From Mastigias papua (Eukaryota; Cnidaria; Scyphozoa; Rhizostomeae; Mastigiidae): a stretch of DNA of 64,000 bases. The stretch is taken from the NCBI GenBank assembly GCA_964019165.1, contig OZ025268.1, positions 9,884,211-9,948,210 on the forward strand, given 5' to 3'. Below the pieces are notes generated by a model. That model was not told the origin of the DNA and made no database searches. It saw only the letters and a list, made by a program, of their open reading frames with translations. Made by a program: the position numbers and the translations under genes. This document shows, one piece after another, positions 11,195 through 42,002 of this stretch (its first letter is position 1; the number at the start of each line of letters is the position of its first letter).

Positions 11195-14100
11195 TTATAT
11201 AGCGCGAATTATGGCTGGCTGGAATCGATCTTCTGGACGCGTAATCGGCGGCTCTGAGTCTTCTGTATTGTCAACATTTAATGGAGTTGGAACCGAATTT
11301 CCCTCAGAGAGAGTGCTAGGAACATCTGGTAAGACTTCTGAGACAAAGCTATCCGACGGTAAATCTGACTCCTGGAGATCCGGTGTTATAAGGTCGTCAT
11401 TCGGCGGTTCAATAGGGCGATCAGCCGGGTCATAATATGGCTTAAGACGATTTGCGTGCACTGGAACTGAAACTGGACGATTATCTAGAGTGCGTAATTT
11501 GAAATGAACGGGCGACAATTTAGCGACAATACGATATGGTCCGTGAAAATTGTGCTGGAGTTTTTTTGATAAGCCCTTTTTTTTCTTCGGGGTGTATACC
11601 CATACGCGACTACCGACTTCGAAAGGAACAGGTGAAGCCTTCTTATCATAGTACGATTTCATTTTTTGTTGAGCCAGTTGCGTGTTCGAGAGAATAAGCT
11701 GTTGAGCACTTTCAATGTTTTCAACAATTTTAGCACGAAGCTGCGCAACTGATGTCGATACATTTGAATCGGGCAAAATAAGGGCCGCATCAATAGGTAG
11801 GCGTGGTTCTCGTCCGTATAATAAGTAGAATGGTGACTCACCTGTAGTGGCATTGAGAGAAACTCGGTATGCAAACAATACCAACGGTAAATGCTTATCC
11901 CAGTCCTTCTGATTCGTGCTAACGTACATAGATAGCGCTTCAGCTAGTGTGCCATTAAAACGTTCCACTAGGCCGTCCGTCTGCGGGTGATAAGCAGTGG
12001 TGTGTAAGCGCCGCGTGTTCAAAAGTTTACAGACTTCCTTTACGATAGATGCCATAAAAGTAGGTCCTCGGTCCGATAACAAGGCGCGTGGGGCACCATG
12101 ACGCGCTACAATTTCGTTTACGAGTAATTCAGCGATACGCGGAGCTTCGATAGATGGCAAAGCAAAAGCCTCCGGCCAGCGAGTATAGTAGTCTGAAAAA
12201 ACGATGATATAGCGATTTCCATCGTGGGATGGCGGGAAAGGACCAAGAGCATCCATAGCAATACGATCAAACGCTCCTTGCACTGGAATTGGGAGGAGAG
12301 GAGCTTTATGTGCCCTCCTAGGAATCTTTTTCATTGCACAATCGACACATGAGTTGCACCAATGGGCAACATCCTTGTACATGTTGGGCCAATAATAACG
12401 CGCCCGAATTTTCTCATACGTTTTTGTGATTCCAAAATGACTACCAGTTGGATCGTCGTGGCAAGCAACAAGGATCTCGTGGCGCAAAGAGGCAGGTATG
12501 ACAACTTGACTGGACAAGGACCGAGCTCTTCTTTTACCAGGGCTCCAAAGGTGACACAAAATTTCATTTTCATCTAAATAGAAGTCGTCGATAGATAGTA
12601 ACAATGAACGGGCTTGTGAGTCGTCGGCTGGTAACTGAGTGGATTCTAGATATCTGATGATATCAGCGAGGTCCCTGTCCTCTCGCTGTAGCTTAGCTAG
12701 TGAGTCTGGTTGCGGGCAAGGATGCTCAATTACCGCGACAGGACGTGTTAAAGACGATGGAATAGATTCAGGCTTGATTAAATGTTGTGGGGGTGCATAA
12801 GAACGGCGAGAAAGGGCATCTGCATTACCATTAAGAGTACCGGCACGATGAATTATTTCAAAATCATACTGTTGTAATTGTAGTGCCCATCGAGCAAGCC
12901 TGCCAGTTGGATCCCGTACTTTCATCAGCCACGACAAACTCCCATGATCGGTGTGAACAAAAAACCTTTTTCCAGAAAGATATGGTTGATATCGTTTTAT
13001 GCCATCAACTACTGCCAGCGCTTCACGTTCTGTTGTGCTATAACGTTTTTCTGTTACAGTAAGCTCACGTCCTCCATATGCCAGAACAACTTCTTTTCCA
13101 TCTACTATCTGACCAAGAATGTAACCTAATGCAGTCTGGCTTGCATCCGTATAAAGATGAAATGGCGCAGAGAAATTTGGATATGCTAAAATTGGCGGCG
13201 AGCACAAGCGTTTTTTCAGCTCTGAAAAGGCAGTTTCGCAATCTGGAGTCCAAACAAACGAGATGTTTTTACGAGTTAAAGTATTTAACGGTGAGGCAAT
13301 CTTCGAGAACCCTTCGACAAAACGACGATAATAATTACATAGGCCCAGAAAGCTGCGAACTTCTTTCACAGTTTTTGGCGTAGGAAAAGACTTAACAGCC
13401 TCGAGTTTCTGCGGATCAGGGGCAATGCCCGACGAAGATACGATAAATCCAAGATAGTTCACTGAATCTTGAGCGAAATGACATTTTGATGGCTTTAATT
13501 TTAGGTTGGCAGCACGGAATCGATCGAAAACAGTTTTTAAACGAGATAAATGATCCGAAAAGGACGATGAAAATATGATGACGTCATCTATGTAAACGAG
13601 GCATATCTTCCATTCGAGGCCATGCAATATTCTGGACATAAGTCGTTGAAATTGTGGGGGAGCATTGGTTAAACCGAAACTAAGAACATTAAACTGGTAC
13701 AATCCAGCATGTGAAATGAATGCAGTTTTCTCTTTAGAATCCGGATGCATAGCAACTTGGTGGTAACCCGATTGAAGATCTAAGGTTGAAAAATATTTGG
13801 CTCCAGCGAGAGAGTCTAAAGCATCATCGATTCTTGGGAGTGGATAACTGTCCTTACGGGTTACAGCGTTTAGTTTCCGATAATCAATGCAAAAACGGGT
13901 CCCCCCATCTTTCTTCTTGACAAGTACAACTGGAGAGCTCCATGGGCTAGAAGAAACCTCAATAATGCCTTGATCTAGCATTTCATTAATGTGCTTTTCA
14001 ATAGAGGCCTTCTGGCTGTGCGAGACGCGATATGGTTGTTGTTTGATGGGCATAGCATTACCTGTATCAATCCCATGCTGAACTATAGTTGTGTGGCCTA

Positions 14101-15202
14101 AATCTAAGGTGGATTTAGCGAAAATATCAGAATATTGGTCTAACAATGTTTGTAGCTTATGATTTTCTTGAGAGGATAGATTTCGACTAGGCAAACAACT
14201 GAATTTCAGAGGAGTCATTCCTGATGCAGTATTAACATGGGAGTCCATGGCAGAAACAGAGGGGTCTGAATCAAGAGGAATAATGTCATCGGTGACTTTT
14301 GTCTCTTCAAATTTTGCAATGGTAGCACCTTTATGGATCAACACGGGAGAATCCGAAGGATTAATCAGCCGCAGGGTTACTTTACCGTCACTATCGGGCT
14401 GGCAAAGTGTAGATGCGCAAAGTAGATGATAACGATCAGAAAGTTTGGGTACTCCTTCTATTAAACCTACAGCAGGTTCAGAGGGAAATGATGTTAAGAC
14501 AGCTGGAATAACAACTTCACTACTACCATCAATAACGAACGTTCTTGCTATTCTAACGTCAGCAGTCAGCGGGGGAGTATCACCGTTAGCAAAACATACA
14601 CTATCATTTCCGGCAAACGTTACCTTTTCATTACCAACATCCACTACTGCGCGATATTTCTGTAAAAAATCTCTCCCTAGGACGACATTATACGACAAGT
14701 CCGGAACAACGACAGCATTACAATCATAATCACATTGTCCAATCGAAAGATCAAAAGATACGGCACCGGTTACAGGTACTGTGCCCCCATTTGCGGTTTT
14801 AATACTCTCAAAAAGCTGTTTCTGCGTCAAAGCATATTTACATCTCAAAACATCATGAAAAAATCCTTCACTAACGACTGTTACTGCGGCACCAGTATCT
14901 ACCAATAGCTTAAAATGCTGCTTTAAAATAGTTCCCCAGATCAAGACATTAGATGGGGTCGATACAGCATGCAATGTTTTAGAATGTACTTGTAAAGATG
15001 GGCTGATTGTGTTTTTGACTTCACGTTCAATAGCAAAATTCTCGTCCGTAAAATCGGTTTGGGTTCCTTGGGAAAACTTTTGAACCTCTGAGATATCTCT
15101 GTTACTAGGCATTGATGAACTGACTTTTTTATTTCTTTGCGTAAAAGCTGGCGGGACTTTTTGGTTTCTCGGGAATGGCTGGTGGGCCCTCACTGTCCCC
15201 AT
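11195..15202 (-). CDS. pol: Ty3/gypsy Pol: protease, reverse transcriptase, RNase H, integrase
   Basis: Intact frame of 1335 codons. Order: aspartic protease with DTG near residue 102; reverse transcriptase about 415-590 with YIDD at 537-540; RNase H about 680-800 with YTDAS near 684 and HTDHGS near 750; integrase zinc finger HX-H-C-C about 914-955 (HDD, SHFG, CNSCVDC); integrase core with Asp near 984, Asp near 1044 and Glu near 1080; then a GPY/F-type module ([10 protein letters not shown]). Protease-RT-RNaseH-integrase order defines Ty3/gypsy. The apparent start at 15202 is only an in-frame Met: pol overlaps gag by 13 nt in the -1 frame and is most likely made as a Gag-Pol fusion through the slippery site at 15220-15226. 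Confidence 0.97.
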   Translation of the reverse strand: MGTVRAHQPFPRNQKVPPAFTQRNKKVSSSMPSNRDISEVQKFSQGTQTDFTDENFAIEREVKNTISPSLQVHSKTLHAVSTPSNVLIWGTILKQHFKLLVDTGAAVTVVSEGFFHDVLRCKYALTQKQLFESIKTANGGTVPVTGAVSFDLSIGQCDYDCNAVVVPDLSYNVVLGRDFLQKYRAVVDVGNEKVTFAGNDSVCFANGDTPPLTADVRIARTFVIDGSSEVVIPAVLTSFPSEPAVGLIEGVPKLSDRYHLLCASTLCQPDSDGKVTLRLINPSDSPVLIHKGATIAKFEETKVTDDIIPLDSDPSVSAMDSHVNTASGMTPLKFSCLPSRNLSSQENHKLQTLLDQYSDIFAKSTLDLGHTTIVQHGIDTGNAMPIKQQPYRVSHSQKASIEKHINEMLDQGIIEVSSSPWSSPVVLVKKKDGGTRFCIDYRKLNAVTRKDSYPLPRIDDALDSLAGAKYFSTLDLQSGYHQVAMHPDSKEKTAFISHAGLYQFNVLSFGLTNAPPQFQRLMSRILHGLEWKICLVYIDDVIIFSSSFSDHLSRLKTVFDRFRAANLKLKPSKCHFAQDSVNYLGFIVSSSGIAPDPQKLEAVKSFPTPKTVKEVRSFLGLCNYYRRFVEGFSKIASPLNTLTRKNISFVWTPDCETAFSELKKRLCSPPILAYPNFSAPFHLYTDASQTALGYILGQIVDGKEVVLAYGGRELTVTEKRYSTTEREALAVVDGIKRYQPYLSGKRFFVHTDHGSLSWLMKVRDPTGRLARWALQLQQYDFEIIHRAGTLNGNADALSRRSYAPPQHLIKPESIPSSLTRPVAVIEHPCPQPDSLAKLQREDRDLADIIRYLESTQLPADDSQARSLLLSIDDFYLDENEILCHLWSPGKRRARSLSSQVVIPASLRHEILVACHDDPTGSHFGITKTYEKIRARYYWPNMYKDVAHWCNSCVDCAMKKIPRRAHKAPLLPIPVQGAFDRIAMDALGPFPPSHDGNRYIIVFSDYYTRWPEAFALPSIEAPRIAELLVNEIVARHGAPRALLSDRGPTFMASIVKEVCKLLNTRRLHTTAYHPQTDGLVERFNGTLAEALSMYVSTNQKDWDKHLPLVLFAYRVSLNATTGESPFYLLYGREPRLPIDAALILPDSNVSTSVAQLRAKIVENIESAQQLILSNTQLAQQKMKSYYDKKASPVPFEVGSRVWVYTPKKKKGLSKKLQHNFHGPYRIVAKLSPVHFKLRTLDNRPVSVPVHANRLKPYYDPADRPIEPPNDDLITPDLQESDLPSDSFVSEVLPDVPSTLSEGNSVPTPLNVDNTEDSEPPITRPEDRFQPAIIRAI

Positions 15203-15226
15203 TGAGAGGGCCCTGTGCCGTTTAAA
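15184..15226 (-). promoter_or_regulatory. -1 ribosomal frameshift signal between gag and pol
   Basis: On the minus strand the gag frame reads T TTA AAC (15220-15226), a canonical X XXY YYZ slippery heptamer. A 6-nt spacer follows, then an 8-bp perfect stem GGGCCCTC/GAGGGCCC (15206-15213 with 15184-15191) around a 14-nt loop. The gag stop (15190-15192) falls in the stem. The pol frame is open back across the heptamer. Position, spacing and phase all match programmed -1 frameshifting. Confidence 0.88.
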
Positions 15227-16305
15227 GAAGCATCATTACGATTTTGCGGCTGCTGGTATTGGGACTGTGCATGTTGGCCTGCAAAACTACGGGAACCTCC
15301 ACGGAACGGGGGCTGCTGAGTTCTTTGTGGAACATCCCAGCAATAACGGGCCACGTGACCTACGCGATTACACGCATTACAAATGGGCCGCCCATCGCTC
15401 GTGCGGATATTTCTACCCCTAGCAAAAGTGTTTGTTGCTTTCCAATTATGTTGATTGTTTCCATGGTTACTTCTTCGTGCCTCTTGTCTAAAACCTGTCT
15501 GAATGGCAGCTATTATTTCATGTCTCAGACCCTGGAAGTCACCGGAAGGATTAGCAGCTTGAGACGGGGTTACAATGGTATTGTTTGCACTTAGGGCATC
15601 TAACTGGGCAGCATCCTGATGGGGAGTTTTGTTTGCAAGGGAAAACAAGAGATTTACCTGGCCTTCAAGCTCTTTTATGCGCTGTTCCTGAGCTGGTACT
15701 GATGGAGGTGCTAGAGGAAAAGTATGAGCACTGGTTTTTGACACTGAATCACGTAAACGCGCAAGGTTTTCTGCCTCGGCAAATGTTTTTGGTTGGTTAA
15801 GGAGTACGTGAGTTTTAATAGCATCGTTTAGGCCGTTCACAAAAATGTTCATCATATCTTTATCGGACAAAGAAAGACGCTGAGATTTCTTAATGATGTC
15901 TTCCGTATACAGAGCAAGCGGTTCGTTTTGACCCTGTTTTCGAGAGTACAACTCTTGTCGAAAGAAAAATTCTAGATTCTGAGATCCAAATCGCGTTTTC
16001 AGTTCTCCCACTAATTCGTTAAAATCGGAAGTTGTCTCGTTAGGCAAAGTTTGAAACCAAGCCGACGCAGAACCTCCTAACAGCAAGGACAATGCATTTA
16101 ACTTCTTAGAGTTGGACCATCCATAAAATTTGGAGTAGCGCTCGAACTGTAGAAGCCACTCGTTTACATCTTCCGTTGGAAACCCGTTAAACATTTTGGG
16201 CTTAAAAAGACTAGCTTGGGAATTACCTTCTAAAGCTGCTTGCATGGCTGACATTTGATTTTGCAATTCAAGTACTAATGGTTGCTGAGCTTGGTCAAGC
16301 GACAT
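15190..16305 (-). CDS. gag: Ty3/gypsy Gag with zinc knuckle
   Basis: Intact 371-aa frame starting at ATG 16305, about 360 bp inside the 5' LTR. The central region ([19 protein letters not shown]...AWFQTLP) has the typical retrotransposon capsid pattern. The C-terminal part is basic and Gln/Arg-rich and holds one CX2CX4HX4C knuckle at about 309-322 ([14 protein letters not shown]), the nucleic-acid-binding element of nucleocapsid. Pol follows in the -1 frame. A single knuckle and no separate nucleocapsid frame are normal for the group. Confidence 0.95.
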   Translation of the reverse strand: MSLDQAQQPLVLELQNQMSAMQAALEGNSQASLFKPKMFNGFPTEDVNEWLLQFERYSKFYGWSNSKKLNALSLLLGGSASAWFQTLPNETTSDFNELVGELKTRFGSQNLEFFFRQELYSRKQGQNEPLALYTEDIIKKSQRLSLSDKDMMNIFVNGLNDAIKTHVLLNQPKTFAEAENLARLRDSVSKTSAHTFPLAPPSVPAQEQRIKELEGQVNLLFSLANKTPHQDAAQLDALSANNTIVTPSQAANPSGDFQGLRHEIIAAIQTGFRQEARRSNHGNNQHNWKATNTFARGRNIRTSDGRPICNACNRVGHVARYCWDVPQRTQQPPFRGGSRSFAGQHAQSQYQQPQNRNDASLNGTGPSQWGQ

Positions 16306-16643
16306 TTTGAATTAACACTTTTATGAAACTACAATTTCAAACAGTACGTGCGTCGGCAGGATTGCGTGTGATGATGCAATCGAAAGCAATCGAACTCGCA
16401 AAGAAATAAACTGTAAGTCTTAAACCAATTTGTAGCTTTCCGTAGATATTACACACAGTTTCTGATGAGTTACACGACTTTTCTTTTAAAATTCTCTATT
16501 TTCTACTCGCACGGTCTGTTCCCTTCTCTTCGGATGTGTCACTTGACGAACTTTCAAACACAGTTTACGTCTCTACATATACGTCAATATCAGCATAAAA
16601 ACTATACAAATTGTCTATAACCATTCAATTTCTTCAGCTTTTA

Positions 16644-16661
16644 TCCTCACACGGGGCACCA
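16644..16661 (-). promoter_or_regulatory. tRNA primer-binding site of the gypsy element
   Basis: Two bases inside the 5' LTR, the minus strand reads TGGTGCCCCGTGTGAGGA, which would pair with a tRNA 3' end finishing in CCA. Position and the TGG start are as expected; which tRNA it matches was not determined. Confidence 0.75.
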
Positions 16662-16663
16662 CT

Positions 16664-17141
16664 TGTTAAGCCTATCTTTTATGAAGGGGCTCAACTGTGA
16701 GTTCTTAGGGCAACAATTTCTTAAAAGTCTGTACGATATTTCAACGTTCTATTTACGAATAAGAATAAAACTTACGACCTGAAGGCTTGATACAGGAATC
16801 TATCGGCAAGGACCTTCTCTTGAATTCAACGGGTCAATCTTGATGTGCCCTATGCTATACTATCAGAGTTTTCTAAAAAATAATACCAGCTTGGCAGAAC
16901 GTCTACTTCTCTCTAACCAAAAAGACTCTTATCTACCTCTAAAACTACGCCTTTTATAACTCACAGCTAATAGATTACGAAATGAAGTAAAAATAAGAAT
17001 TAACAGTAAATTGTCCAATCTGGTTCTTCCTACGGGTTTCTGATGCAATTATTGCACCAGCAGTTGCGATTTAATTTTGAAATAGTTATAACGTCATTCC
17101 TCAATCTGTGCAAACTGGCGATGAGCCTCCTTTTCGTAACA
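16664..17141 (-). repeat. 5' LTR of the gypsy element (478 bp)
   Basis: Starts TGTTAAGCC and ends CGTAACA as written on plus, so TG...CA in either orientation. It reads identical to the reconstructed left LTR and should contain the element's promoter. It is followed by the GTAG target duplication at 17142-17145. Confidence 0.95.
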
Positions 17142-17145
17142 GTAG

Positions 17146-18684
17146 TCCTGAACAACTTCCTTTTACACCCCCAAACAAAGCGGACAGGATCTCCGTCGCA
17201 GTGGCGATCACTACAGGGGCGAGGGAGACTGGCCCATCTCTAAAAGTGTTACTGGGAACTTCGCCTCTCAGACTCCCGTAGTTTCTTTGCTTCCATCCCC
17301 AATAAACAGCAAAGTGTTCGCCATTGCTCCTTGGATATCAATGAAGAACCACCAAACAATGCAATAGTACTAGCTATGAAGCAGAGGCTGGAGTTCACGT
17401 CCTACTCTGACAGGTTTATTCTTATTTCTCAGTCCGAGTTTGTTCCCATAAAGACCGACTATATCTTGTGAATGGATTGAATATATTTTCGGAATGAATT
17501 GACTGTATTGCAAGATTAAATTGAATTAACTTTAGGATTCAGTGAATATATTTTGGTATTGAATACGTATTTCAGGATTGAGTTTGATGTGTTTACTGAA
17601 TTCATTATACAGTAATTCAGATTTTAAATATTGCTACAAGTGAGCAGCCTTCATCAAACTACTTTGTGGCAAATATATATTGATGTTGTGGTTTCCTAAA
17701 TGTTGTAGCAAAATAATGGAGGGGGAGGTAACAACATGCAGGCAACGCAACATTGTTGCTGACTTTTGATTTTCCCAGTGAGAAGGGGGCTCAAACTTGA
17801 CAATTTGATAAAGGACTACAGGTTCTCTAAACCACGCATACAGTAGATACCGTAAATTCTCTATGAAGCCCCACTTTAGATGGGGGCTTATTTGAGAGGG
17901 GAGCTTATTGATTTGGGGGGACTTAATAAACTTTGAAATATGAAAAGATTTTCTATGATGAAGAATATGTATACTTCATGATTCTTCACCAAAAGCATAA
18001 TCATTTTCCTCAATAGTTGTCATTTCTGTTTGCAGCACATAGACTCTTGTGCTTGCTTTTGATTTATTTTGTTGCCATACTAATGAAACTTCATCAATAC
18101 CACAAAGTTTATGCTCTATATCAAAGGAAACCCCCTTCAGTCTCAGTTAGTGTCTTGCTCGTAAAATGGTATTAACATTGGATGCAAGTATTATTAGGAA
18201 ACAGTATTATAGCTGTATAACAAGTATTATAGCTTCCATCGCCAGACCACTCTCTCAGTTTCTTATATGACTATTTGGATAAAGTTCTTAGTTTCTTATA
18301 AAAACTTGGGTACGCAAAGAGCCCCCCTAGCTATGAATTTACTTCTACACCACTGCTTCTAGCAATAGCAAAAATTTGTAAATCTCCAGCATTCATTTCA
18401 TTTCGAAGAAACATCCAAAAATTGCTATCTTAGAATAGACTGAAAATTAGCGTATAGCAGGTCACACTGTTCGTTCATCATCAGTCCCTTATTCTAACCT
18501 AATCGGAGTGAGCCCCACCCTACACCCTTAACTCTGCCGCACTATTACGCCCAGGTCTCCAGCATTGTGATAACCAAGACTTGGCACCTATGAGTACGGC
18601 AATAAGCCAAATCAAAAACAGAGGTCAGCTGTATGTGCTACAAACGGAAATGATTTGAACTGATGCAAATTACAAAGCAAATCC
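17146..18684. other. Intergenic between gypsy element and MTRR
   Basis: No coding exon supported. About 17845-17935 is a G-rich repeat (GGGGGCTTATTTGAG) of the dispersed type also seen near 5000, 29400 and 40300. MTRR promoter and 5' UTR should lie toward the right end, but no TATA box or first exon could be fixed. Confidence 0.45.
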
Positions 18685-37811
<19,127 letters not shown>

Positions 37812-38038
37812 AAGATCATTTATTATTCTAGGTCCTCTTCTTTCTTATTTCATATTATTGATGCTTTTTCAGTGGTAGACATACTTCAGTGCATATTTAT
37901 AACAATCTTTTCCCCATTAAGGACTCGCAAGGGGAGTAATCCCCGTGGGTAATTATGAACATAATTAGCGATGCATAGGGCCGTTTGCAAAAATGGGATT
38001 TGATAGCAGTATATACGTATGTTTCAGAAATAGTCTGT

Positions 38039-38419
38039 CAGGGTTACCACAAAACCTGGAAAACCTGGAAAACCTGGAAAAATATCCACTTATTAGGAAA
38101 GTCAGTGAAAACCTGGAAAAAGTCAGGGGAAAATGTTGGAAAAGCATATAGGTCAGGGAAAAGTTAGGGAATTATTTTTGGGTTAGAGTTTGTCATGATC
38201 AGACTCTTGTCTCGTCTTTTATTGCTCGCCATTGCCTTGAAATCGTAGGATAGTCAACGTCCTTGCAGTAAAATGGGTGTGGCCACAAACGTTATGACTG
38301 TTACTTTGTGTACCCCGCTAAAGTCCTCCCAGTCTGTGGTGGCTGACACGTCCCCTTTGGTTATAGAAAAGTCAGGTAAAAGTCAGGGAGTTTGCTTTTC
38401 ATTTTCTGTGGCAACCATG
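38039..38419. mobile_element. hAT-like MITE with repeated AACCTGGAAA units
   Basis: The left end CAGGGTTACCACAAAACC and the inverted right end CATGGTTGCCACAGAAAA resemble each other and the CAGGG ends of hAT elements. The interior has tandem AACCTGGAAA units (38051-38080, again at 38108) and several AAGTCAGGG units. No transposase. No clear 8-bp duplication was seen. Confidence 0.5.
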
Positions 38420-39827
38420 TCTTTTTACCTCTATATGTTTAGAGGGTTGTTTTTCTTGCTGACATTTATAATGGGGTACCCTCTCTACGTACGCAAGGAA
38501 CAGTACGATATTCAATGGATAGAAAGTGCATGCCCAATTTAACATTTATCTATTTATGTTCATATTTTTCAGCTTTTTAGTGAATTTTTGTATTGAGAGT
38601 ATAACTTGGCTTTCGTGTATAATGATATGATTTTTCAACCCAGTGTTTGGATTCTTTCAATACATAATTGCTTTCAATTATTAACACAGCAATTATTACT
38701 ATATTAGAATTAGATTGGTATCAACAGAGCAGAAGACAATTAAGTCCCCATGAGAGTATCACTTTTAATAGGCACAGTAATATCGTGTAGCGAAGACCTA
38801 TTGAGTCTGTTTTGTAGGAATTAAATGACATTGCAAACCCTTTTCAAATAAATGACCGAATGATCTATGCAAAGATTCCGTACATTGCTTAGATTTGTAG
38901 TTATCGGCTGTGGAGATGCCGCCCTAGAGATTTATAGCAATTCACCATTGCCTTCAATAAGTTTATTGTTTAGATGCTATCTTTCTCCTACTTCTTGTTA
39001 ATCGCAAGTTGGTTGGCATCTCTTTCTTTCCCAACTATTGTGTGAAAATCACGCAAAATTATCAGTCTTTAGCAGAGGTATTCGAAGAATTGAAACTAAC
39101 TGGTATCGGATTTAGTTTTTGTTTGGGACATGATACTACTGAAAGTCATGGCAGCTAGACGTATTTAATAGCAAAGATTTTTGTTGAATACTAGTCATAT
39201 GTTTTTTCGTACAGATTCGAAAATGAAGCACATTGTCCTTTGTGGCCACAACTGTATGTCCTGTTCTACACGCTTTTTAGAAGTAGGTGGCTCATATGAA
39301 AACAGTGCTCGACTACTCTGAAAGTTAGAAACGTTTTGTGCTAGAATTTTGAGATTTAAGAAAGTTGATAAGTTAGTACACACTGTAAATTCAAATGTTC
39401 CCGCAAGCTGATCATTTCTGCTTAATTTGCATCGATTCTCATATGAAATGTATATATTTCACATGGAATCGTAATAAAAATTTGAAGTTTTAGCACGGGG
39501 CTTTATTCGAATGGGCTTTTTCGAGGGGACCAATGCAAGGACTTACGTTACAGTCTCTGCTTTGTTTTGTACAGATATTTGCTTTATTAGGCCGGGGTTC
39601 AAATTGAGTCTATCGATTAGCAGCTGTTTATGTTGTTGCTCAGTGTATATCCTTAGCTTGTCTATAGGTATATCCGCCTACCTAACTTGCCCTGTGGCCG
39701 TAGCATAACAGCTACATTCGTATACATATTGAGAACTTGCATAACAATTTTACCTGATGGAAGGGCGTTTACTATGCATTGTTTAAGCGTGGTTTCATTC
39801 CACTTGTTGTCTTATGTCTCATGCTAC

Positions 39828-40157
39828 GTTCACACTGCTCCGTTTTCAAACTTATACGTTTTTTTAGATATCTGTAACCCGTTCACACTGCTCCGTTTTT
39901 GTACAAAAGCGAAGATAAAAATATCCGTTTTTGTGTTTTCACACTGCGCACAAAAACGGAGGAAAAAATATACGTTTTTGTCTCTTCAGTCCGTTCACAT
40001 TGCTATGTTTTTGTTTTTGTTTTTATCCGGTTGTGTGCGTTCACACTGATCTGGAGCGCTTTCGAAATCCTCCGTTTTCGTAAATATCCACTTTGAAGAG
40101 CGTTTTCGAAAACCTCTCGTTTTTGTGCGGAGTATTTTTCTTTCCGTGTGAAGGGGA
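39828..40157. repeat. MITE-like repeat with recurring GTTCACACTG and CGTTTTTGT
   Basis: GTTCACACTG or a close variant occurs at least four times and CGTTTTTGT/CCGTTTT many times, with the complement (GTGTGAAGGGG) at the right end. The unit is non-coding and looks like a MITE built of short internal repeats. The superfamily is not known. Confidence 0.6.
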
Positions 40158-40613
40158 CATGAGATGGCGATGGCTAAATAACAAATATGAGTTTAGAATC
40201 AACAACTTAAGAGGACATCTTTGCAGGCTTTTCTAGTTAGCTTTTGTCTGCTTCCATTACATAGCTGTCATGACAGGCTATATTCATTTAACGTATTTTC
40301 TCGATAAAGCACCCTCCCCCCTCGAATGAGCGCCCCCTCTTTACAATGAGCATGCACCGTCACTATTGTTGCCCAATGGCTCATCCTGTTGTTCGTCCGT
40401 GAAGTGTTTTCCATTATGAGGACATTTTCTTTTTTGTGTTATATTACTATAGCATTACTCCATAGTCACTCCATAGTTAAATGTTGTTATTGCTGTTAAT
40501 TTTGCGTAAACTTGTGCTGCATATAATATCCATTAATCTTTAAAAAGTTGTTATTGCAGGTCATTAATGCCATAGTCATTCAGTATAGTGTCGTTTGGTT
40601 TAGACCCCGTTTA

Positions 40614-42002
40614 CATTAGGGAATGGTCAAAAAGTATCTGCTATATAGGGACGGATGATATTTGGATGGGCTATGAAAAATTCTACCATACCTTTTCGGG
40701 ACTACAAAAGTAGTCAGGCCCCTTCTGTGAGGCCATGGAAAAAATTTAATACAGAATGTCATTTTCTAAATCAAAAACATGGATGGCTACTTTGTACTTG
40801 GTACTAGCAATTTGCAGTCAGACAAATTTGGACAGGCTACAGTACCACTGCACTGTACAGAGTTATAATCTTTTCAAACCACAGCTGATTACCTCTCACT
40901 ACAACTGATTCATGGCAATACTGAAAGCTCTATGGTTTTAAGCTATACTATTTTTTATACAAGAGCAATTTTACACGAACATGAACCGCAAAATTGATGG
41001 GAAATTAAGAACAAATTAAGAAAAAGCTGAGACTGAAGTACTGTTGTAAAATGTATTGTCGACATTGCTTGAAGGGGGGCGTTAGGGGGGAGGAGTTAAA
41101 CAATCAGTGTGTAGAATGCTGCGATTGTACCTAGAATGTTGGCTAGGATTATGCATCCATAAGAACGTATATCTTTGGCCTGCTATTGTTATTGAAAAAA
41201 TACCTGTTTCATAAACATTCAATGTTGTCTTGTATTTTGTCTAAGATCTATCCTTAAAATTTTGGACAAATTAAAAACAGCCGGCCTGATCCTCAATTTT
41301 ACTGGTTCTTACGAAAAAGAGAGTGTAGATAAAGTACAGTGCAAACAAAATCTGCCTGTGTCTCGATTGCTAATAGTAAAAAGTGTGATTTATCTATACT
41401 GTTATCATTCAATGTCTGAACTTGAGTTTGAGGATGTAAAGTATTCTCTGAAGATGATGTGCAGCGAGAACTTGCAAATGCAGCAAAAACTGTTTACGAT
41501 AATTTATTCTTATTTCTTGTCTATTCTATTTCCTTTTTCTTATCTAATTTATTTCTTATTTATTATTTTTGTTATCTGTATTCTTGTTTTGTCTCTATCT
41601 TCTGCTTATTGTCCCTTTCTTTATCCATTCTCTTAAAATCGATTTACCTTCTTCCTCTCCAGAACCGTCATTTCCATCATAGAAGCAATAGCATTTTAAT
41701 GAGACTTTATTTTCAAATTTCCCATGTCTACAATCGATCTGTCTTGAGCAGTGATCTTTCTGTATCTATTCTTTATTTCACAGAAACTTTCCTGTGGAAA
41801 AAGAACTTTGCAAAGCCCTACATATCTCATGTTCAGCAGTTTATGATGGTAATGCACTCTGCAAACACCCATGAAAAATCATGATTTTGCTACTCGGCCA
41901 CAAAAAATTTCATAGAAATGTAGGTTGGGCCATAAATTTGTTTGGTAAATGTTTGAAAAAACATCAACCCCATATAGCAGATACTTTGTGACCGCTCCCC
42001 TA
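40614..42002. mobile_element. DNA transposon remnant with about 33-bp terminal inverted repeats
   Basis: The left end TAGGGAATGGTCAAAAAGTA and the inverted right end TAGGGGAGCGGTCACAAAGT continue in agreement through ATCTGCTATAT-GGG. Length about 1.39 kb. The interior has only short frames, one (about 41450-41500) reading EDDVQRELANAAKTVYDNL, possibly transposase debris. No target duplication is clear. Confidence 0.7.

Larger units (their letters stand above)
5783..17141 (-). mobile_element. Ty3/gypsy LTR retrotransposon, with a second element nested in its 3' LTR
   Basis: Complete minus-strand element: 5' LTR on the right (16664-17141), primer-binding site, gag, pol, polypurine tract, 3' LTR on the left (5783-5834 plus 10707-11132). 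Without the 4872-bp insertion it is 6487 bp. Both LTRs are 478 bp, begin TG and end CA, and read as identical by eye, so insertion was recent. The GTAG duplication flanks it. Gag and pol are open throughout and no env-like frame is seen. The clade was not assigned: a GPY/F-type module follows the integrase and no chromodomain is evident. Confidence 0.95.

Noticed and set aside
41262..41884. Frames of 124 and 141 codons in the MTRR-WIPF gap
   Set aside because: They lie inside the terminal-repeat element at 40614-42002, are mostly Phe/Leu/Ile-rich translation of T-rich sequence, and only a 19-residue patch looks protein-like.
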